In this document: positions 45,338 to 54,704 of the stretch, piece by piece
How positions within the stretch are numbered: the stretch's first letter is position 1
Layout: the number at the start of each line of letters is the position of its first letter
Assembly (NCBI RefSeq): GCF_012927205.1
Contig: NZ_JABBGC010000001.1
Coordinates: 3,844,810 to 3,908,809, forward strand
DNA: 64,000 nucleotides
Direction of reading: 5' to 3'
Source: Chitinophaga fulva
GTDB lineage: Bacteria > Bacteroidota > Bacteroidia > Chitinophagales > Chitinophagaceae
Position numbers and translations under genes: made by a program
The notes under the pieces: model-generated
What the model was told of the DNA's origin: nothing
The model's database searches: none
The model's input: the letters and a program-made list of their open reading frames with translations, nothing else

Positions 45338-46546
45338 ATGAAAAATAATTGGGTACTTTTTTCACTCTTACTGCCCGCTTTACAGGCAGGAGCACAAAAC
45401 AAACAGGCCTTTACCCTGAAGGGAGACGTTAAAGGACTGCCTGACCGCTACATCTACCTCAGCTATGCCGAAGGTGCCAACCAATACAAGACCGATAGCG
45501 TGATCACCCGTGGCGGCAAATTCACATTCACGGGTATGGTGGAACAGCCGGTGCAGGCCAGGTTGTATACAGACAAACAGAAAGCCATGTATGGTGAAGG
45601 TGATGCGGCCTCCTTTTTTATAGAGGCTGCGCCGATGCAATTGAAGTCCGCCACCGGCAAGCTGAAAGGCGCCAAACTCAGCGGATCAAAAGTACAGCTG
45701 GAGCAGGATGAGCTGGAGGTCATGAGAGCACCGGTGATGAAGCAGCTCGGCCCTTTGTCGGCCGCTTATAACAAGTTGAACACTGAGTACAGTGCTGGTA
45801 TGCGGGCCAAGAAGACAGAGGCAGCACTGAAACCACTGAAAGACAAACTCGAAAAACTGAAAGACCAGATGGAGCCGCATTATGAGGCCATGGAGAAAGT
45901 TGACAAGGCGTTCATAGATAAATATCCTGACTCCTATGTCAGCGCCCAGCTGTTGCGTTTTCGTGTAAGTGGTATCCCGCTGGCGGAAGGCGAGGCCTGC
46001 TATGCACGCATGTCGCCGGAAATACAGCAGAGTATGGATGGTAGGGATATCAAAAAAACACTGGATGAACTGCGTGCCGGTTCACCGGGAAGCATCGCGC
46101 ATGTTTTCACTAAAACGGATATTGATGGCAAAACACTGAACCTGGCTGATTTCAAGGGTAAATACGTGATGCTTGATTTCTGGGCCAGCTGGTGCGGCCC
46201 TTGCCGCAAAGGTAATCCGCATCTGAAAGAACTCTATGGCAAGTACAAAGACAAAGGCTTTGAGATCATCGGTATTTCAGACGATGATTCCAATGAGGAT
46301 GCCTGGAAAAAGGCGGTGGCACAGGATGGTATCGGTATCTGGCGCCATGTGCGGCGTGGCCTCGACTGGGAAAAACGGAAGAAAAATCTGCCTAATCCTG
46401 AAGATGTCAGCGATGACTACGGTATCCATTCCCTGCCCACTAAAATCCTGATTGACCCGCAAGGCATGATCATCGGCCGCTATGGTGGTGGCGGAGAGGA
46501 TGATGACGCGATGAATAAAAAGCTGAAAGAGATATTCGGTGCATAA
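45338..46546 (+). CDS. TlpA-like thiol-disulfide oxidoreductase (2)
   Basis: A 402-residue exported protein with signal peptide (cleavage near LQAGA-Q), DUF4369-type beta-domain (FTLKGDVKGLPDRYIYLSY), charged helical linker and C-terminal thioredoxin domain with WASWCGPCRKGNP near residue 285 and SLPTKILIDPQG. It is paralogous to the preceding gene but lacks a clear lipobox. Together they close the system B operon; a strong terminator follows three bases after the stop. Confidence 0.88.
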   Translation: MKNNWVLFSLLLPALQAGAQNKQAFTLKGDVKGLPDRYIYLSYAEGANQYKTDSVITRGGKFTFTGMVEQPVQARLYTDKQKAMYGEGDAASFFIEAAPMQLKSATGKLKGAKLSGSKVQLEQDELEVMRAPVMKQLGPLSAAYNKLNTEYSAGMRAKKTEAALKPLKDKLEKLKDQMEPHYEAMEKVDKAFIDKYPDSYVSAQLLRFRVSGIPLAEGEACYARMSPEIQQSMDGRDIKKTLDELRAGSPGSIAHVFTKTDIDGKTLNLADFKGKYVMLDFWASWCGPCRKGNPHLKELYGKYKDKGFEIIGISDDDSNEDAWKKAVAQDGIGIWRHVRRGLDWEKRKKNLPNPEDVSDDYGIHSLPTKILIDPQGMIIGRYGGGGEDDDAMNKKLKEIFGA

Positions 46547-46548
46547 CT

Positions 46549-46583
46549 AAAAGCCCTGTAAATTCGTTTTACAGGGCTTTTTT
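46549..46583 (+). terminator. Intrinsic terminator of system B
   Basis: A hairpin with arms AAAAGCCCTGTAAA and TTTACAGGGCTTTT around a TTCG-containing loop, ending in a T-run, directly after the second thioredoxin gene. Confidence 0.9.
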
Positions 46584-46615
46584 AATGAGTATCTTTAGAG
46601 AATAAAATAAATGGT

Positions 46616-46978
46616 ATGGACAAATCCGGCACACATGATGAGCGCATCGCCAGAATGACTTTTGCTGGCGTCTATCCGCTATATCTCACCAAAGTAGAGA
46701 AGAAGGGGAGGACCAAAGAAGAACTGCATCAGGTGATCACCTGGCTCACCGGCTTCGACGACAAGCAGCTGCAGGAGCTGATAAACGAGAAAGTGACTTT
46801 TGAGACGTTCTTTCAGCGTGCTTCACTCAATCCCCATGCGGGCCTCATTACCGGCGTCATTTGCGGCTATCGGGTAGAGGATATCGAAAATCCGCTGACG
46901 CAGCAGGTGCGTTACCTGGACAAGCTGGTGGATGAGTTGGCGAAGGGGAGGAAGATGGAAAAGATTTTGCGCGGATAA
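46616..46978 (+). CDS. DUF2200-family protein
   Basis: A 120-residue soluble protein matching the DUF2200 family by its conserved wording ([55 protein letters not shown]). The function is unknown. It has its own short transcript between two terminators, separating systems B and C. Confidence 0.85.
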   Translation: MDKSGTHDERIARMTFAGVYPLYLTKVEKKGRTKEELHQVITWLTGFDDKQLQELINEKVTFETFFQRASLNPHAGLITGVICGYRVEDIENPLTQQVRYLDKLVDELAKGRKMEKILRG

Positions 46979-46990
46979 TACATACATCAT

Positions 46991-47032
46991 ATCAGCCGTA
47001 TATCACTGCTGTGAAGCGGATATACGGCTGAT
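46991..47032. terminator. Bidirectional terminator between DUF2200 and system C
   Basis: A perfect 14-base-pair inverted repeat (46991-47004 with 47019-47032) with AT-rich sequence on both sides, placed between convergent genes. Confidence 0.75.
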
Positions 47033-47039
47033 AATAAAT

Positions 47040-48641
47040 TTAATACCCCGGATTCTGTGTTAATCCCGGTTCAATTTTCAAACTACCGGAGTGGAATGGC
47101 CAGAGGTAATTGCGTGATTGAAACGAGCGGTCTTCTATCTTCAGGGAAACGATGCTCCCGTTCACCAGCCGGGTATGGCCCAGCGCGGGTTTGGTCATTA
47201 CCTGGTCGCCGATCTTCCATCTCAGGATGTCGTCATATCTTACGCCTTCCCCCGCCAGTTCTATTCTCCGTTCATTCCTGATCAGGTCGGTCCATTGCTG
47301 CTGCGTATAGGCGCCATATTTAGCCAGTGTAACATCCGCTTCCGTCATATCGAGGCCGGCCCTGGCCCTGAGTTGGTTGATACAGCTTTTCGTGAGGTTG
47401 TCGATTTTGTTCTGCATAATAGTAGCTTCTGCATAGGTCAACAGCACTTCTGCATATCGCAGAATCGGGAAATGCATGTTGCCATTGTCCCTGAAGGCAT
47501 CTGTTTCGTCTACGAATTTTCTGAACCAGTAGCCGGAACGGCTGGCGCGTTCTTTTTCATAGAACATAGGGCTGTTCTGATCGTATATGTTGATCGGTTC
47601 GTTGACAAACATATCGCCCTGCCCCATGATGCTGGCGGCATAACGAGGGTCCCGGTTCAGTTTGGGGTCCAGTTCATAGTCCTGTTTGCTATGATAGGGG
47701 CACTCGTCTATTTTATTACCCTGCAATGTCCAGTAGGCATCTACCAGCGATTTTAAGGGTACGGCGTAAGACTGTCCTTTGCCGGTACGGAAATGTGGGC
47801 CCAGGTGCTCAAAAGAATTGGTGCCGCTGTTGCCATGGCTTGGCATGTCCATTTTGATGATAAACTCTTTGTTGGTCTTATCTCCCTTATAATTGAACAA
47901 ATCTCTGTACACAGGGTACAGGGAATAATTACCACTGTCCATGATTTCTTTGGCCAACCGTGCTGCCAGCTCATAACGGCCGTTGTACAACGCATAGCGC
48001 ATGATCAGGGCTTTGAGGGAGTACTTGTTAAACATATAGCCGTCGGAGTTATATTCCTTGTCCGGCAGGCTATTGGCGGTGGCTTCCGCCATCGGGAAAA
48101 GGGTGTTGAGTATTTCCTCTTTTGATTTGGCTGGTTGCGTCACCTTGGAGATATCTACCGGTTCGAGATAAAAAGGAACATTGCCCCAGCGGGAAACGAT
48201 TCTGAAATAGTGCCAGCAGCGAAGTCCTTCCAATATGCCCTTGTATTTTGTGCGGATGGCTTCATCTTCCACATAAGGCGTATTGATACTTTTCAGATAA
48301 GTATTCAAACGACCTATGTGTTTCATGTGTATGGTGTAGTAATATTCAAAAGCGCGGGTGTTAGCATCGTAGCTGCCGTTGGCAATACGTTGATGGTTAT
48401 CGCCTTCCACCCTGCTATAGGCATTGTCCGATTTACTGTCTTCCATGTAGAAAAGCAATCGTCTGTCGCCCTGGTTGGTAAATACGTCCAGGTAGGTGCT
48501 GTATACCACGCGCCGCAGGTCTTCTTCTGTATTAAAGAATTCATCAAATTTGGTGGCGGTGGGGTCCGGCTTGTCCAGGAACTTCTGGCATGACGGCATG
48601 ATAGCAGAAAGTAAAACAAGTAGGATCAGTCTCTTTTTCAT
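47040..48641 (-). CDS. SusD/RagB-family nutrient-binding lipoprotein (system C)
   Basis: A 533-residue SusD-like lipoprotein (lipobox AIMPSC), with helical core (LEGLRCWHYFRIVSRWGNVPFYLEP) and C-terminal NERRIELAGEGVRYDDILRWK block, which is the canonical SusD ending. The open frame runs 50 codons further upstream into the end of susC, but ATG at 48639-48641 gives the signal peptide. It is the last gene of system C; no enzyme gene follows. Confidence 0.93.
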   Translation of the reverse strand: MKKRLILLVLLSAIMPSCQKFLDKPDPTATKFDEFFNTEEDLRRVVYSTYLDVFTNQGDRRLLFYMEDSKSDNAYSRVEGDNHQRIANGSYDANTRAFEYYYTIHMKHIGRLNTYLKSINTPYVEDEAIRTKYKGILEGLRCWHYFRIVSRWGNVPFYLEPVDISKVTQPAKSKEEILNTLFPMAEATANSLPDKEYNSDGYMFNKYSLKALIMRYALYNGRYELAARLAKEIMDSGNYSLYPVYRDLFNYKGDKTNKEFIIKMDMPSHGNSGTNSFEHLGPHFRTGKGQSYAVPLKSLVDAYWTLQGNKIDECPYHSKQDYELDPKLNRDPRYAASIMGQGDMFVNEPINIYDQNSPMFYEKERASRSGYWFRKFVDETDAFRDNGNMHFPILRYAEVLLTYAEATIMQNKIDNLTKSCINQLRARAGLDMTEADVTLAKYGAYTQQQWTDLIRNERRIELAGEGVRYDDILRWKIGDQVMTKPALGHTRLVNGSIVSLKIEDRSFQSRNYLWPFHSGSLKIEPGLTQNPGY

Positions 48642-48697
48642 CGTATGCATATTTTGCAGTGGATTGAAATAAATTTTCTGTGGTGCAACGTCTATGA

Positions 48698-51600
48698 TTA
48701 AAACAAGGTAGCCCTGACGCCCAGGCTGTAAACGGCCATACGGGGATAGTTGCCATTGCCGCCGTCCCGTTCGGGTTCCAGTCCTTCCCACCTGGTGAAG
48801 GTGATAGCATCCTGTGCGTTCACGTATACGCGTACGTTCCGGATGGTTTTACCCTGTAACGGGAACGTATACCCCAGTTGCAATACTTTCACCCGGAAAA
48901 ATGCGGCGTTGCTCAACCATACATCGCTGAGGTAGGCATTGGTGCTGGAGCCGGTCCATACTCTGGGGAACCTGCTGTCAGGTGTTTGCGGCGTCCACCG
49001 GTTGTCGGCATAGTACTGTTGTGGCTTTCCTAGTGCATTGCTGCTGCCGTCCACCAATATGGGGTAGCCTTCCATGCCGCCCAGGCGTCCGGTCCTTTTT
49101 CCTACGCCCTGGCCCAACAGGTTAAAGTCCCAGTTCTTGTATTGTAAGGCCAGCGTAACAGAATAGTTCAGATGGGGAAAAGGGTCTCCGAGGTTGATCC
49201 TGTCGGCATCGTTGATGATACCGTCACCATTCTGATCTATGTATTTGATGTCGCCGGGAAGGGTATTGGGGAGTCTGGCGGGAGTATTGTCCACATCGCG
49301 CTGATCGCGGAAGAAGCCATTGGCTTTATAGCCATAGTAGTTATCAATCGCGATTCCCTTGTACCAGATTTTGTCGTTGTCATCTTTGAAGATCAGGGTG
49401 TCTCCATCGCGGTAACCGGCTTTCAGTACTTTGTTGCGATTGTCAAACAGCATGGCGCCGATGCTATAACCAAGATTACCGATTTTATCCTGCCACTGTA
49501 CCGAAAGCTCGTATCCGTTATTTTCTACTTCTCCGATATTAAAGGCTGCTTCGAGGGAGCTGGAGCCGGTGATGGGCGGTACCGGGAACCTGGAATAGAT
49601 AAGATCATAGGAGTTCTTTTTGTACACTTCTGCTGTCAGGCTAAGCCTGTTGTCCAATACCGTCAGTTCCAGCCCGATGTTTCCCTGTTTTTGTTTTTCC
49701 CAGGTGAAGTTCATGTTGGGCACACGCATGAGCCAGCCCCATTCGTTGACGTTCTCCTCCCACAGATAAGGATCTACGTTTTCGTTGCCGATGAGGCCAT
49801 AGGAAGCCCGTAGTTTGATGTTGCTGATAATTCTGTTGTTCACCAGTCCCTTCATGAATTTTTCGTTGGTGACATTCCAGGCAACAGCTCCTGCGGGGAA
49901 AAAGCCCCACTGCTTGCCAGGAGCAAATTTGCTGCTGCCATCGCCGCGGGCGGTGAATTCAAGGATGTACCTGTTGTCAAAGGAGTAGTTCAGTTTACCG
50001 AAAAAGGAAGCCTTGGCAATTTCCTTGTAGTCGGTAAAATTGAAGGTCATCACCTCTGAACCTGCGGTGACATATATCTTATCAGCCTGATGACGCAGGC
50101 TGCCGGTGTAGTTCAACAGTCCACGGGCGGTCAGTTGGCTCTGGCTCACATCCTGGTCGGCGCCCACTTCATTTTTCCATATTTTCACGGGTTTACCGTT
50201 GCCATCGTAGAATTTAAAAGTTTCGCGCTGACGCTTATTCGCCGATTTGCTGATCTGGTAAGACACATTTCCTTCCAGGCTGAGGTGCCTGCTGATATTG
50301 TATCTTGGCCGGAGGTTCACGGAGCTGAAATCGTACAGGTTGTTCCGTGAGCCGCCCCGGTTGATGGAAGCTATCGGGTTCATGTCATTGTACAGTATAT
50401 AATGCTCGGGGATATCACCGGTAGGGTAGTATATCTGCTGGGCGGGATTCATTTTCCAGAGATTTTCATACAAACCTGTTCCGTCGTCATTTTCTTTCAA
50501 CCGGTTAATTTGCAGGCGATGTGCATAGAAGTCCGCCAGCAGCACGAACTTGTCGGCAATATTTACATTGGTGTTAAACCGGGCGGAGTATTTGCCGGAC
50601 CCTTCGTAGGAGTTGAGGCCATTTTCTTTGAGGTATCCCATCATCAGGTTGAAGGAGCCGATACCACCGCCGCCGGACACGCTCATGGTCACGTTTTGTG
50701 AGTTGGCTTTGCGTGGCATGCCTTCTTTCAGCCAGTCTACCGAAGGTGTTTCACCGGATTCCATTTTGCGGATGTCCTGATCGGTGTAGAGGGGTGTTTG
50801 TCCCTGGATATTCCGGGCTTCATTGTTGAGCCGCATGTAATCCACGCCATTCACGAATTTTGGAAGATCGATCGGCTGTTGCAAGGCGGCCCATGTGTTC
50901 ACATCCACTTTGAACCGTCCCATTTGTCCGCGTTCTGTTTCTATGATGATTACGCCGTTGGCGCCGCGTGAGCCATACATGGAGGCTGATGCCGCATCTT
51001 TCAGTACGGTGATGCTTTTCACCTGGTTGGGGTCTATATCATTGAGACTTTGTTCCATTCCATCTACGATCACGAGGGGACTGGCATTCTGCAACGTGCT
51101 GATGCCTCTGATGGTGATGCCGGGCACACTGCCGGGCAGGTTGGTGGTTTGTTGGACGGTCACGCCCGGAACGGTGCCGGTAAAGGCTTCCTGTAGTTTA
51201 GCGATAGGCCTGGTTTTGGTGAGTTTCACGTCCACCTGGGCAACGGAGGAGGCCACGTGCCGGCGCTCTACTTCGGAGAAACCCATCACCACTATTTCAG
51301 ACAGGTTTTTGGTACCTGTTTTTAACCGGATTTCCATATTGGTCCTCGGTTGAGCGCTGACTTCCGTCGGCTGAAAGCCAACAGCGCTGATGATCAGGGT
51401 AGCGGCTTCTTTCGGGATTTTAATCTCGAACCTGCCGTCATTGCCGGAGGCCGTACCGATGTTGGTGCCTTTGATGAGGACACTGGCGCCGGGTATTGGT
51501 TCACCTTTTTCATTGGTGACCCTGCCGGTGGCCACCAATGAGGAATCTGCGGCAGCCGCGCTGCGGCTGTTGAGCAGGATGCGGCCATTGTTGATGGTGT

Positions 51601-51865
51601 AACGCACCGGCTGGTCCCGGAGTGCTATTTCCAGCACACGCTCCACGGAAGCGTTTTTTACGTCAATGGTGACGGGCCGGGTGGCAGACATCAGGCTTTC
51701 GCTATAGGCCACCGACATGCCGGTCTGACTGGCCATTTCCTTCAGCACCTTTTTCAGCGGTGCATTTTTTTCCGATAGCGTGATCTGCTGCGATAAGGCT
51801 ACGGCACTGCATTGCAGGCAGACCGCAAGCAGGAGAAAAGCGGTAAATCTCATAACGTAGAACAT
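48698..51865 (-). CDS. SusC/RagA TonB-dependent outer-membrane transporter (system C)
   Basis: A 1055-residue transporter with signal peptide, STN domain (APLKKVLKEMASQTGMSVAYSE to about 100), carboxypeptidase-like domain (ATGRVTNEKGEPIPGASVLIKG), plug (SEIVVMGFSEVERRHVASSV; the usual VVVGYG is varied) and barrel ending in VRATLF. ATG at 51865 or 51853 may be used. The STN domain ties it to the FecR. Ligand unknown; no degradative enzyme is linked. Confidence 0.93.
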   Translation of the reverse strand: MFYVMRFTAFLLLAVCLQCSAVALSQQITLSEKNAPLKKVLKEMASQTGMSVAYSESLMSATRPVTIDVKNASVERVLEIALRDQPVRYTINNGRILLNSRSAAAADSSLVATGRVTNEKGEPIPGASVLIKGTNIGTASGNDGRFEIKIPKEAATLIISAVGFQPTEVSAQPRTNMEIRLKTGTKNLSEIVVMGFSEVERRHVASSVAQVDVKLTKTRPIAKLQEAFTGTVPGVTVQQTTNLPGSVPGITIRGISTLQNASPLVIVDGMEQSLNDIDPNQVKSITVLKDAASASMYGSRGANGVIIIETERGQMGRFKVDVNTWAALQQPIDLPKFVNGVDYMRLNNEARNIQGQTPLYTDQDIRKMESGETPSVDWLKEGMPRKANSQNVTMSVSGGGGIGSFNLMMGYLKENGLNSYEGSGKYSARFNTNVNIADKFVLLADFYAHRLQINRLKENDDGTGLYENLWKMNPAQQIYYPTGDIPEHYILYNDMNPIASINRGGSRNNLYDFSSVNLRPRYNISRHLSLEGNVSYQISKSANKRQRETFKFYDGNGKPVKIWKNEVGADQDVSQSQLTARGLLNYTGSLRHQADKIYVTAGSEVMTFNFTDYKEIAKASFFGKLNYSFDNRYILEFTARGDGSSKFAPGKQWGFFPAGAVAWNVTNEKFMKGLVNNRIISNIKLRASYGLIGNENVDPYLWEENVNEWGWLMRVPNMNFTWEKQKQGNIGLELTVLDNRLSLTAEVYKKNSYDLIYSRFPVPPITGSSSLEAAFNIGEVENNGYELSVQWQDKIGNLGYSIGAMLFDNRNKVLKAGYRDGDTLIFKDDNDKIWYKGIAIDNYYGYKANGFFRDQRDVDNTPARLPNTLPGDIKYIDQNGDGIINDADRINLGDPFPHLNYSVTLALQYKNWDFNLLGQGVGKRTGRLGGMEGYPILVDGSSNALGKPQQYYADNRWTPQTPDSRFPRVWTGSSTNAYLSDVWLSNAAFFRVKVLQLGYTFPLQGKTIRNVRVYVNAQDAITFTRWEGLEPERDGGNGNYPRMAVYSLGVRATLF

Positions 51866-51887
51866 TTTGGTTGAACAGAGCGGTTTT

Positions 51888-51927
51888 AAACCACAACCCG
51901 TTTGGTTGCAGTCGTGTTAGGTTTTTT
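51888..51927 (+). terminator. Antisense-oriented hairpin in fecR-susC gap (system C)
   Basis: AAACC (51888-51892) can pair with GGTTT (51920-51924), enclosing a CAACC/GGTTG stem-loop (51894-51908), and six T residues end it at 51927 on the plus strand. The flanking genes are on the minus strand. It is weaker than the equivalents in systems A and B but has the same place and direction. Confidence 0.3.
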
Positions 51928-51972
51928 CATTGTGATTTATCGATACTTTACAAGGTTACATGGGCTGGCATT

Positions 51973-53151
51973 TTACCGGGTTAATATTACTTTGATGGTC
52001 CTGCCTTCCAGCTTCAGTTTTACGCTGTCGTTTTCCAACATGGGTAATAACTGCTGTAGTGGCAGATTTCGGTTGATGTAACCGCCGAGGCGGTTGTCTG
52101 TTGGTATGGACTGATAATCGGCTTCCACATCATACCATCTCGACAGCTGCCTGAGTATGCTGCCTAAGCTGGCATTTTCAAAGTTGAAGAAGCCTGTTCT
52201 CCAGGCGGTTGTTTCCCAGAGGTCCGCTGGTTGTACAGAGAGAGACCCGGTGCCGTTGTTTACTACGGCGGCTTGTCCGGGGCGCAGGTAGCCTTCATTG
52301 TCGCCTGATTTAACTTTCACTGCTCCCTGTATCAGCGTGGTGCGGGTTACCGGTTCGTCGGCATAGGCCATAATGTCGAAGCTGGTCCCTAATACCTGTA
52401 CTTCCGTATTGTTCACTTTTACGATAAAGGGTTGTCCCGGAATAGGCTTGATTTCAAAATAGGCCTGGCCTTTTATTTCCACAGTACGGTTGTCAGCCGG
52501 GAAGGCCGTAGGATAGCGGAGGCTGGACGCGGCGTTTAGCCATACCCGGCTTCCGTCGGGCAGTACTACGTTGAACTGTCCGCCACGCGGCACTGCCAGC
52601 AGGTTGTAATTTACAATGGATGAAGGGCCGGCGGTAATGGGGTATAACAATTGCCCGTTATGTTGCTGTACGGTAATATCTCCTTGCCGGAACACCTGGT
52701 TGCCGGTGCTGTCCAGCGTCACCACGGAGCCGTCTGACAGGGTGAGCTGCGCTTTGTTGCTGCCCGGAGAGCCTACCTGTATCGTATGCTGCTGCGCCAG
52801 CTGAGGGGCAACCGGTCTGCGGGAAATATAAAAGACAGCGGCTGTTGACAGCAGTATGGCCACGGCTGCGGCAGCGCTCCACTTTCCGTAACGGAAGCGG
52901 CGCATAGGTACCACCTTGTTCCGGCTGATATCTTGCAGCAGTCTTGTTTCAATACGGTTGCTGATGGCTTCGGGCACATCATGGTCTTCGGTCATAACGC
53001 GCTCAAATTCCTGTTGCATCGCCGTTAGCAGGGAACGCTTTGATCCGGAGGTGTCCAGGTATGCGAACAGCTCATCCAGCTCTTCCCGGCTGCATTGACC
53101 ATCCAGGTATCGCTGTAACAGTTGTTCGTGATAATTTTCGGGTTGCGGCAT
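51973..53151 (-). CDS. FecR-family anti-sigma factor (system C)
   Basis: A 392-residue single-pass membrane protein: cytoplasmic N-terminus (QLLQRYLDGQCSREELDELFAYL), a membrane segment near 105-125, periplasmic FecR domain (LPDGSRVWLNAASSLRYPTAF, GQAYFEIKPIPGQPFIV) and C-terminal STN-like domain (LGSILRQLSRWYDVEADY). ATG at 53151 is preferred; an upstream ATG would add eight residues. It lies 84 bases after the sigma gene and should hold that sigma. Confidence 0.93.
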   Translation of the reverse strand: MPQPENYHEQLLQRYLDGQCSREELDELFAYLDTSGSKRSLLTAMQQEFERVMTEDHDVPEAISNRIETRLLQDISRNKVVPMRRFRYGKWSAAAAVAILLSTAAVFYISRRPVAPQLAQQHTIQVGSPGSNKAQLTLSDGSVVTLDSTGNQVFRQGDITVQQHNGQLLYPITAGPSSIVNYNLLAVPRGGQFNVVLPDGSRVWLNAASSLRYPTAFPADNRTVEIKGQAYFEIKPIPGQPFIVKVNNTEVQVLGTSFDIMAYADEPVTRTTLIQGAVKVKSGDNEGYLRPGQAAVVNNGTGSLSVQPADLWETTAWRTGFFNFENASLGSILRQLSRWYDVEADYQSIPTDNRLGGYINRNLPLQQLLPMLENDSVKLKLEGRTIKVILTR

Positions 53152-53235
53152 ATTGGTTTTCCCCATTGAAAACAAAGGGGTACTATATACTATCCGAAAA
53201 TGTAAGTGGAGGGTACCCCTGTGAAGAATTTTTTT

Positions 53236-53826
53236 TTAATAAAAAGTGGAGACCACCCAGATGGCCATAAAGATGTCACCATGACGGTATACATAATCTT
53301 CGATGAAACGCATGCCCAGTACCATGTGTTTTTTTACCGCATTGCGTGAAATGCCCAGTAAGGCGGCCGCTTCGTCGTAACTTTTTCCTTCCTGGCGGCA
53401 GAGGCGGAATACTTTCAGCCGTTGAACGGTCAGTTTTGACAGTGCTTCCTCGAAAAGGCGCTCATATTCCTTTGTCCGTACTATTTCGTCGGAATTGCCC
53501 GGGTCAATGCCGGCCAGTTGCTGGTATAACTGTTCCCGCATCTGTCCGTCGGTGGCCAGTTTGGTGATCGTTTTAAAGACATGGTTGCGGGCAATGCGGT
53601 AAAGGTACCCGCTGAAAGAAAGTTGAGGGTTAATACGGTCCCTGATCTCCCAGATTTTGAGAAATACGTCATGCACAAGGTCTTCTGCCAGGGAAGGGAC
53701 CTTGCAGAAACGCAGCAGATAGATGTATAAAGAAGGATGGTAATGCCGGTAGATACTCGAAAAAGCCGATTCATCTCCCTGAATCATCCGCAACAGCACT
53801 TCTTCTTCCATGGACATACGCTCCAT
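53236..53826 (-). CDS. ECF-type RNA polymerase sigma factor (system C)
   Basis: A 196-residue ECF sigma with region 2 (FSSIYRHYHPSLYIYLLRFCKVPSLAEDLVHDVFLKIWE) and region 4 (KSYDEAAALLGISRNAVKKHMVLGMRFIE). The C-terminus carries an additional hydrophobic stretch (GDIFMAIWVVSTFY), as in other Bacteroidota SusCD sigmas. It heads system C. Several near ATG codons make the exact start uncertain. Confidence 0.92.
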   Translation of the reverse strand: MERMSMEEEVLLRMIQGDESAFSSIYRHYHPSLYIYLLRFCKVPSLAEDLVHDVFLKIWEIRDRINPQLSFSGYLYRIARNHVFKTITKLATDGQMREQLYQQLAGIDPGNSDEIVRTKEYERLFEEALSKLTVQRLKVFRLCRQEGKSYDEAAALLGISRNAVKKHMVLGMRFIEDYVYRHGDIFMAIWVVSTFY

Positions 53827-53956
53827 ACCTTTTTGAAAATATTTTTATACCGCGGTTTATCAATCGGTAGCAAGTAACAAAAATTATCTTGTATAAGATG
53901 TCTGTAAAGATAGAAAACAGGTAAGGGAAATAAAAGCCGGCGGTGGTCAGTGGGGG

Positions 53957-54012
53957 AAAATGAAAAGTCCTGCATCACGGCCCGTATGTTTATCAGGGTT
54001 CGGATGCAGGAC
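53957..54012 (-). terminator. Intrinsic terminator after DUF4199 gene
   Basis: A perfect 10-base-pair stem (GTCCTGCATC 53967-53976 with GATGCAGGAC 54003-54012) around a long loop; on the minus strand it runs into TTTTCATTTT. It lies 29 bases after the DUF4199 stop. Confidence 0.7.
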
Positions 54013-54040
54013 AGTAAGTTGTATATGGATGTTATCGGGA

Positions 54041-54523
54041 CTATTTGTCACTTTTACGGGCAACAGCAGCGCCTATGGCGGATGCGATCACTCCACAGAT
54101 CACGCTAAAGAACAATCCTCCCACTATGACGAAAATCATGAAAAACTTTTTAGTAAAGCCAATGGCCTGTTCAATCTGTTCTTCAGACATGTTTTTCTTT
54201 TCCAGTTCCAACCGGGATACTTCCAGTGCCTTGTCGCGTATGTCCGGAAATATCATCAGCATGATGGCGGAGAAGGCAATTGTAATGACGGAGATGATCA
54301 GCGAAGCTTTGAAGCCATTTCCGAAAACATTTCCGAACGTTACATGCCCATCATTGATTTTGGAGAAGTTGATACTGGCAAGGATAATACCGACACCCAT
54401 TACCAGAACGCCCACCCACTGGGCCCATTTTTCCTGGTTAAGGTTGAGGATGTAGAAGAGAACAGACAGTACCACCATGATTGCGCTGGTGATCAGACCG
54501 TACTGTACATAATTTTTGTTCAT
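54041..54523 (-). CDS. DUF4199-type membrane protein
   Basis: A 160-residue protein with four hydrophobic segments and the spacing typical of the Bacteroidota DUF4199 family (YGLITSAIMVVLSVLFYIL, GVGIILASINFSK, VTFGNVFGNGFKASLIIS). A charged helix near 100-120 (ELEKKNMSEEQIEQA) lies between segments 3 and 4. Function unknown. It is downstream of the STAND gene on the same strand but 181 bases away. Confidence 0.8.
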   Translation of the reverse strand: MNKNYVQYGLITSAIMVVLSVLFYILNLNQEKWAQWVGVLVMGVGIILASINFSKINDGHVTFGNVFGNGFKASLIISVITIAFSAIMLMIFPDIRDKALEVSRLELEKKNMSEEQIEQAIGFTKKFFMIFVIVGGLFFSVICGVIASAIGAAVARKSDK

Positions 54524-54704
54524 GAGGTGATTGTTTTATAAGGATGATAGAATGTGCTCTGTATGAAGATTAACCACGCTGCGCTCTTTTGCTTGTCTCT
54601 AATATACGTTGAAAGTAGTATTGATCAAATTGTTTTTTTGTTAGATGGTTAATTATATGATAATCAGTTATTTGTATAAATGTCTTCGTTGAGAAGATAT
54701 TTTG

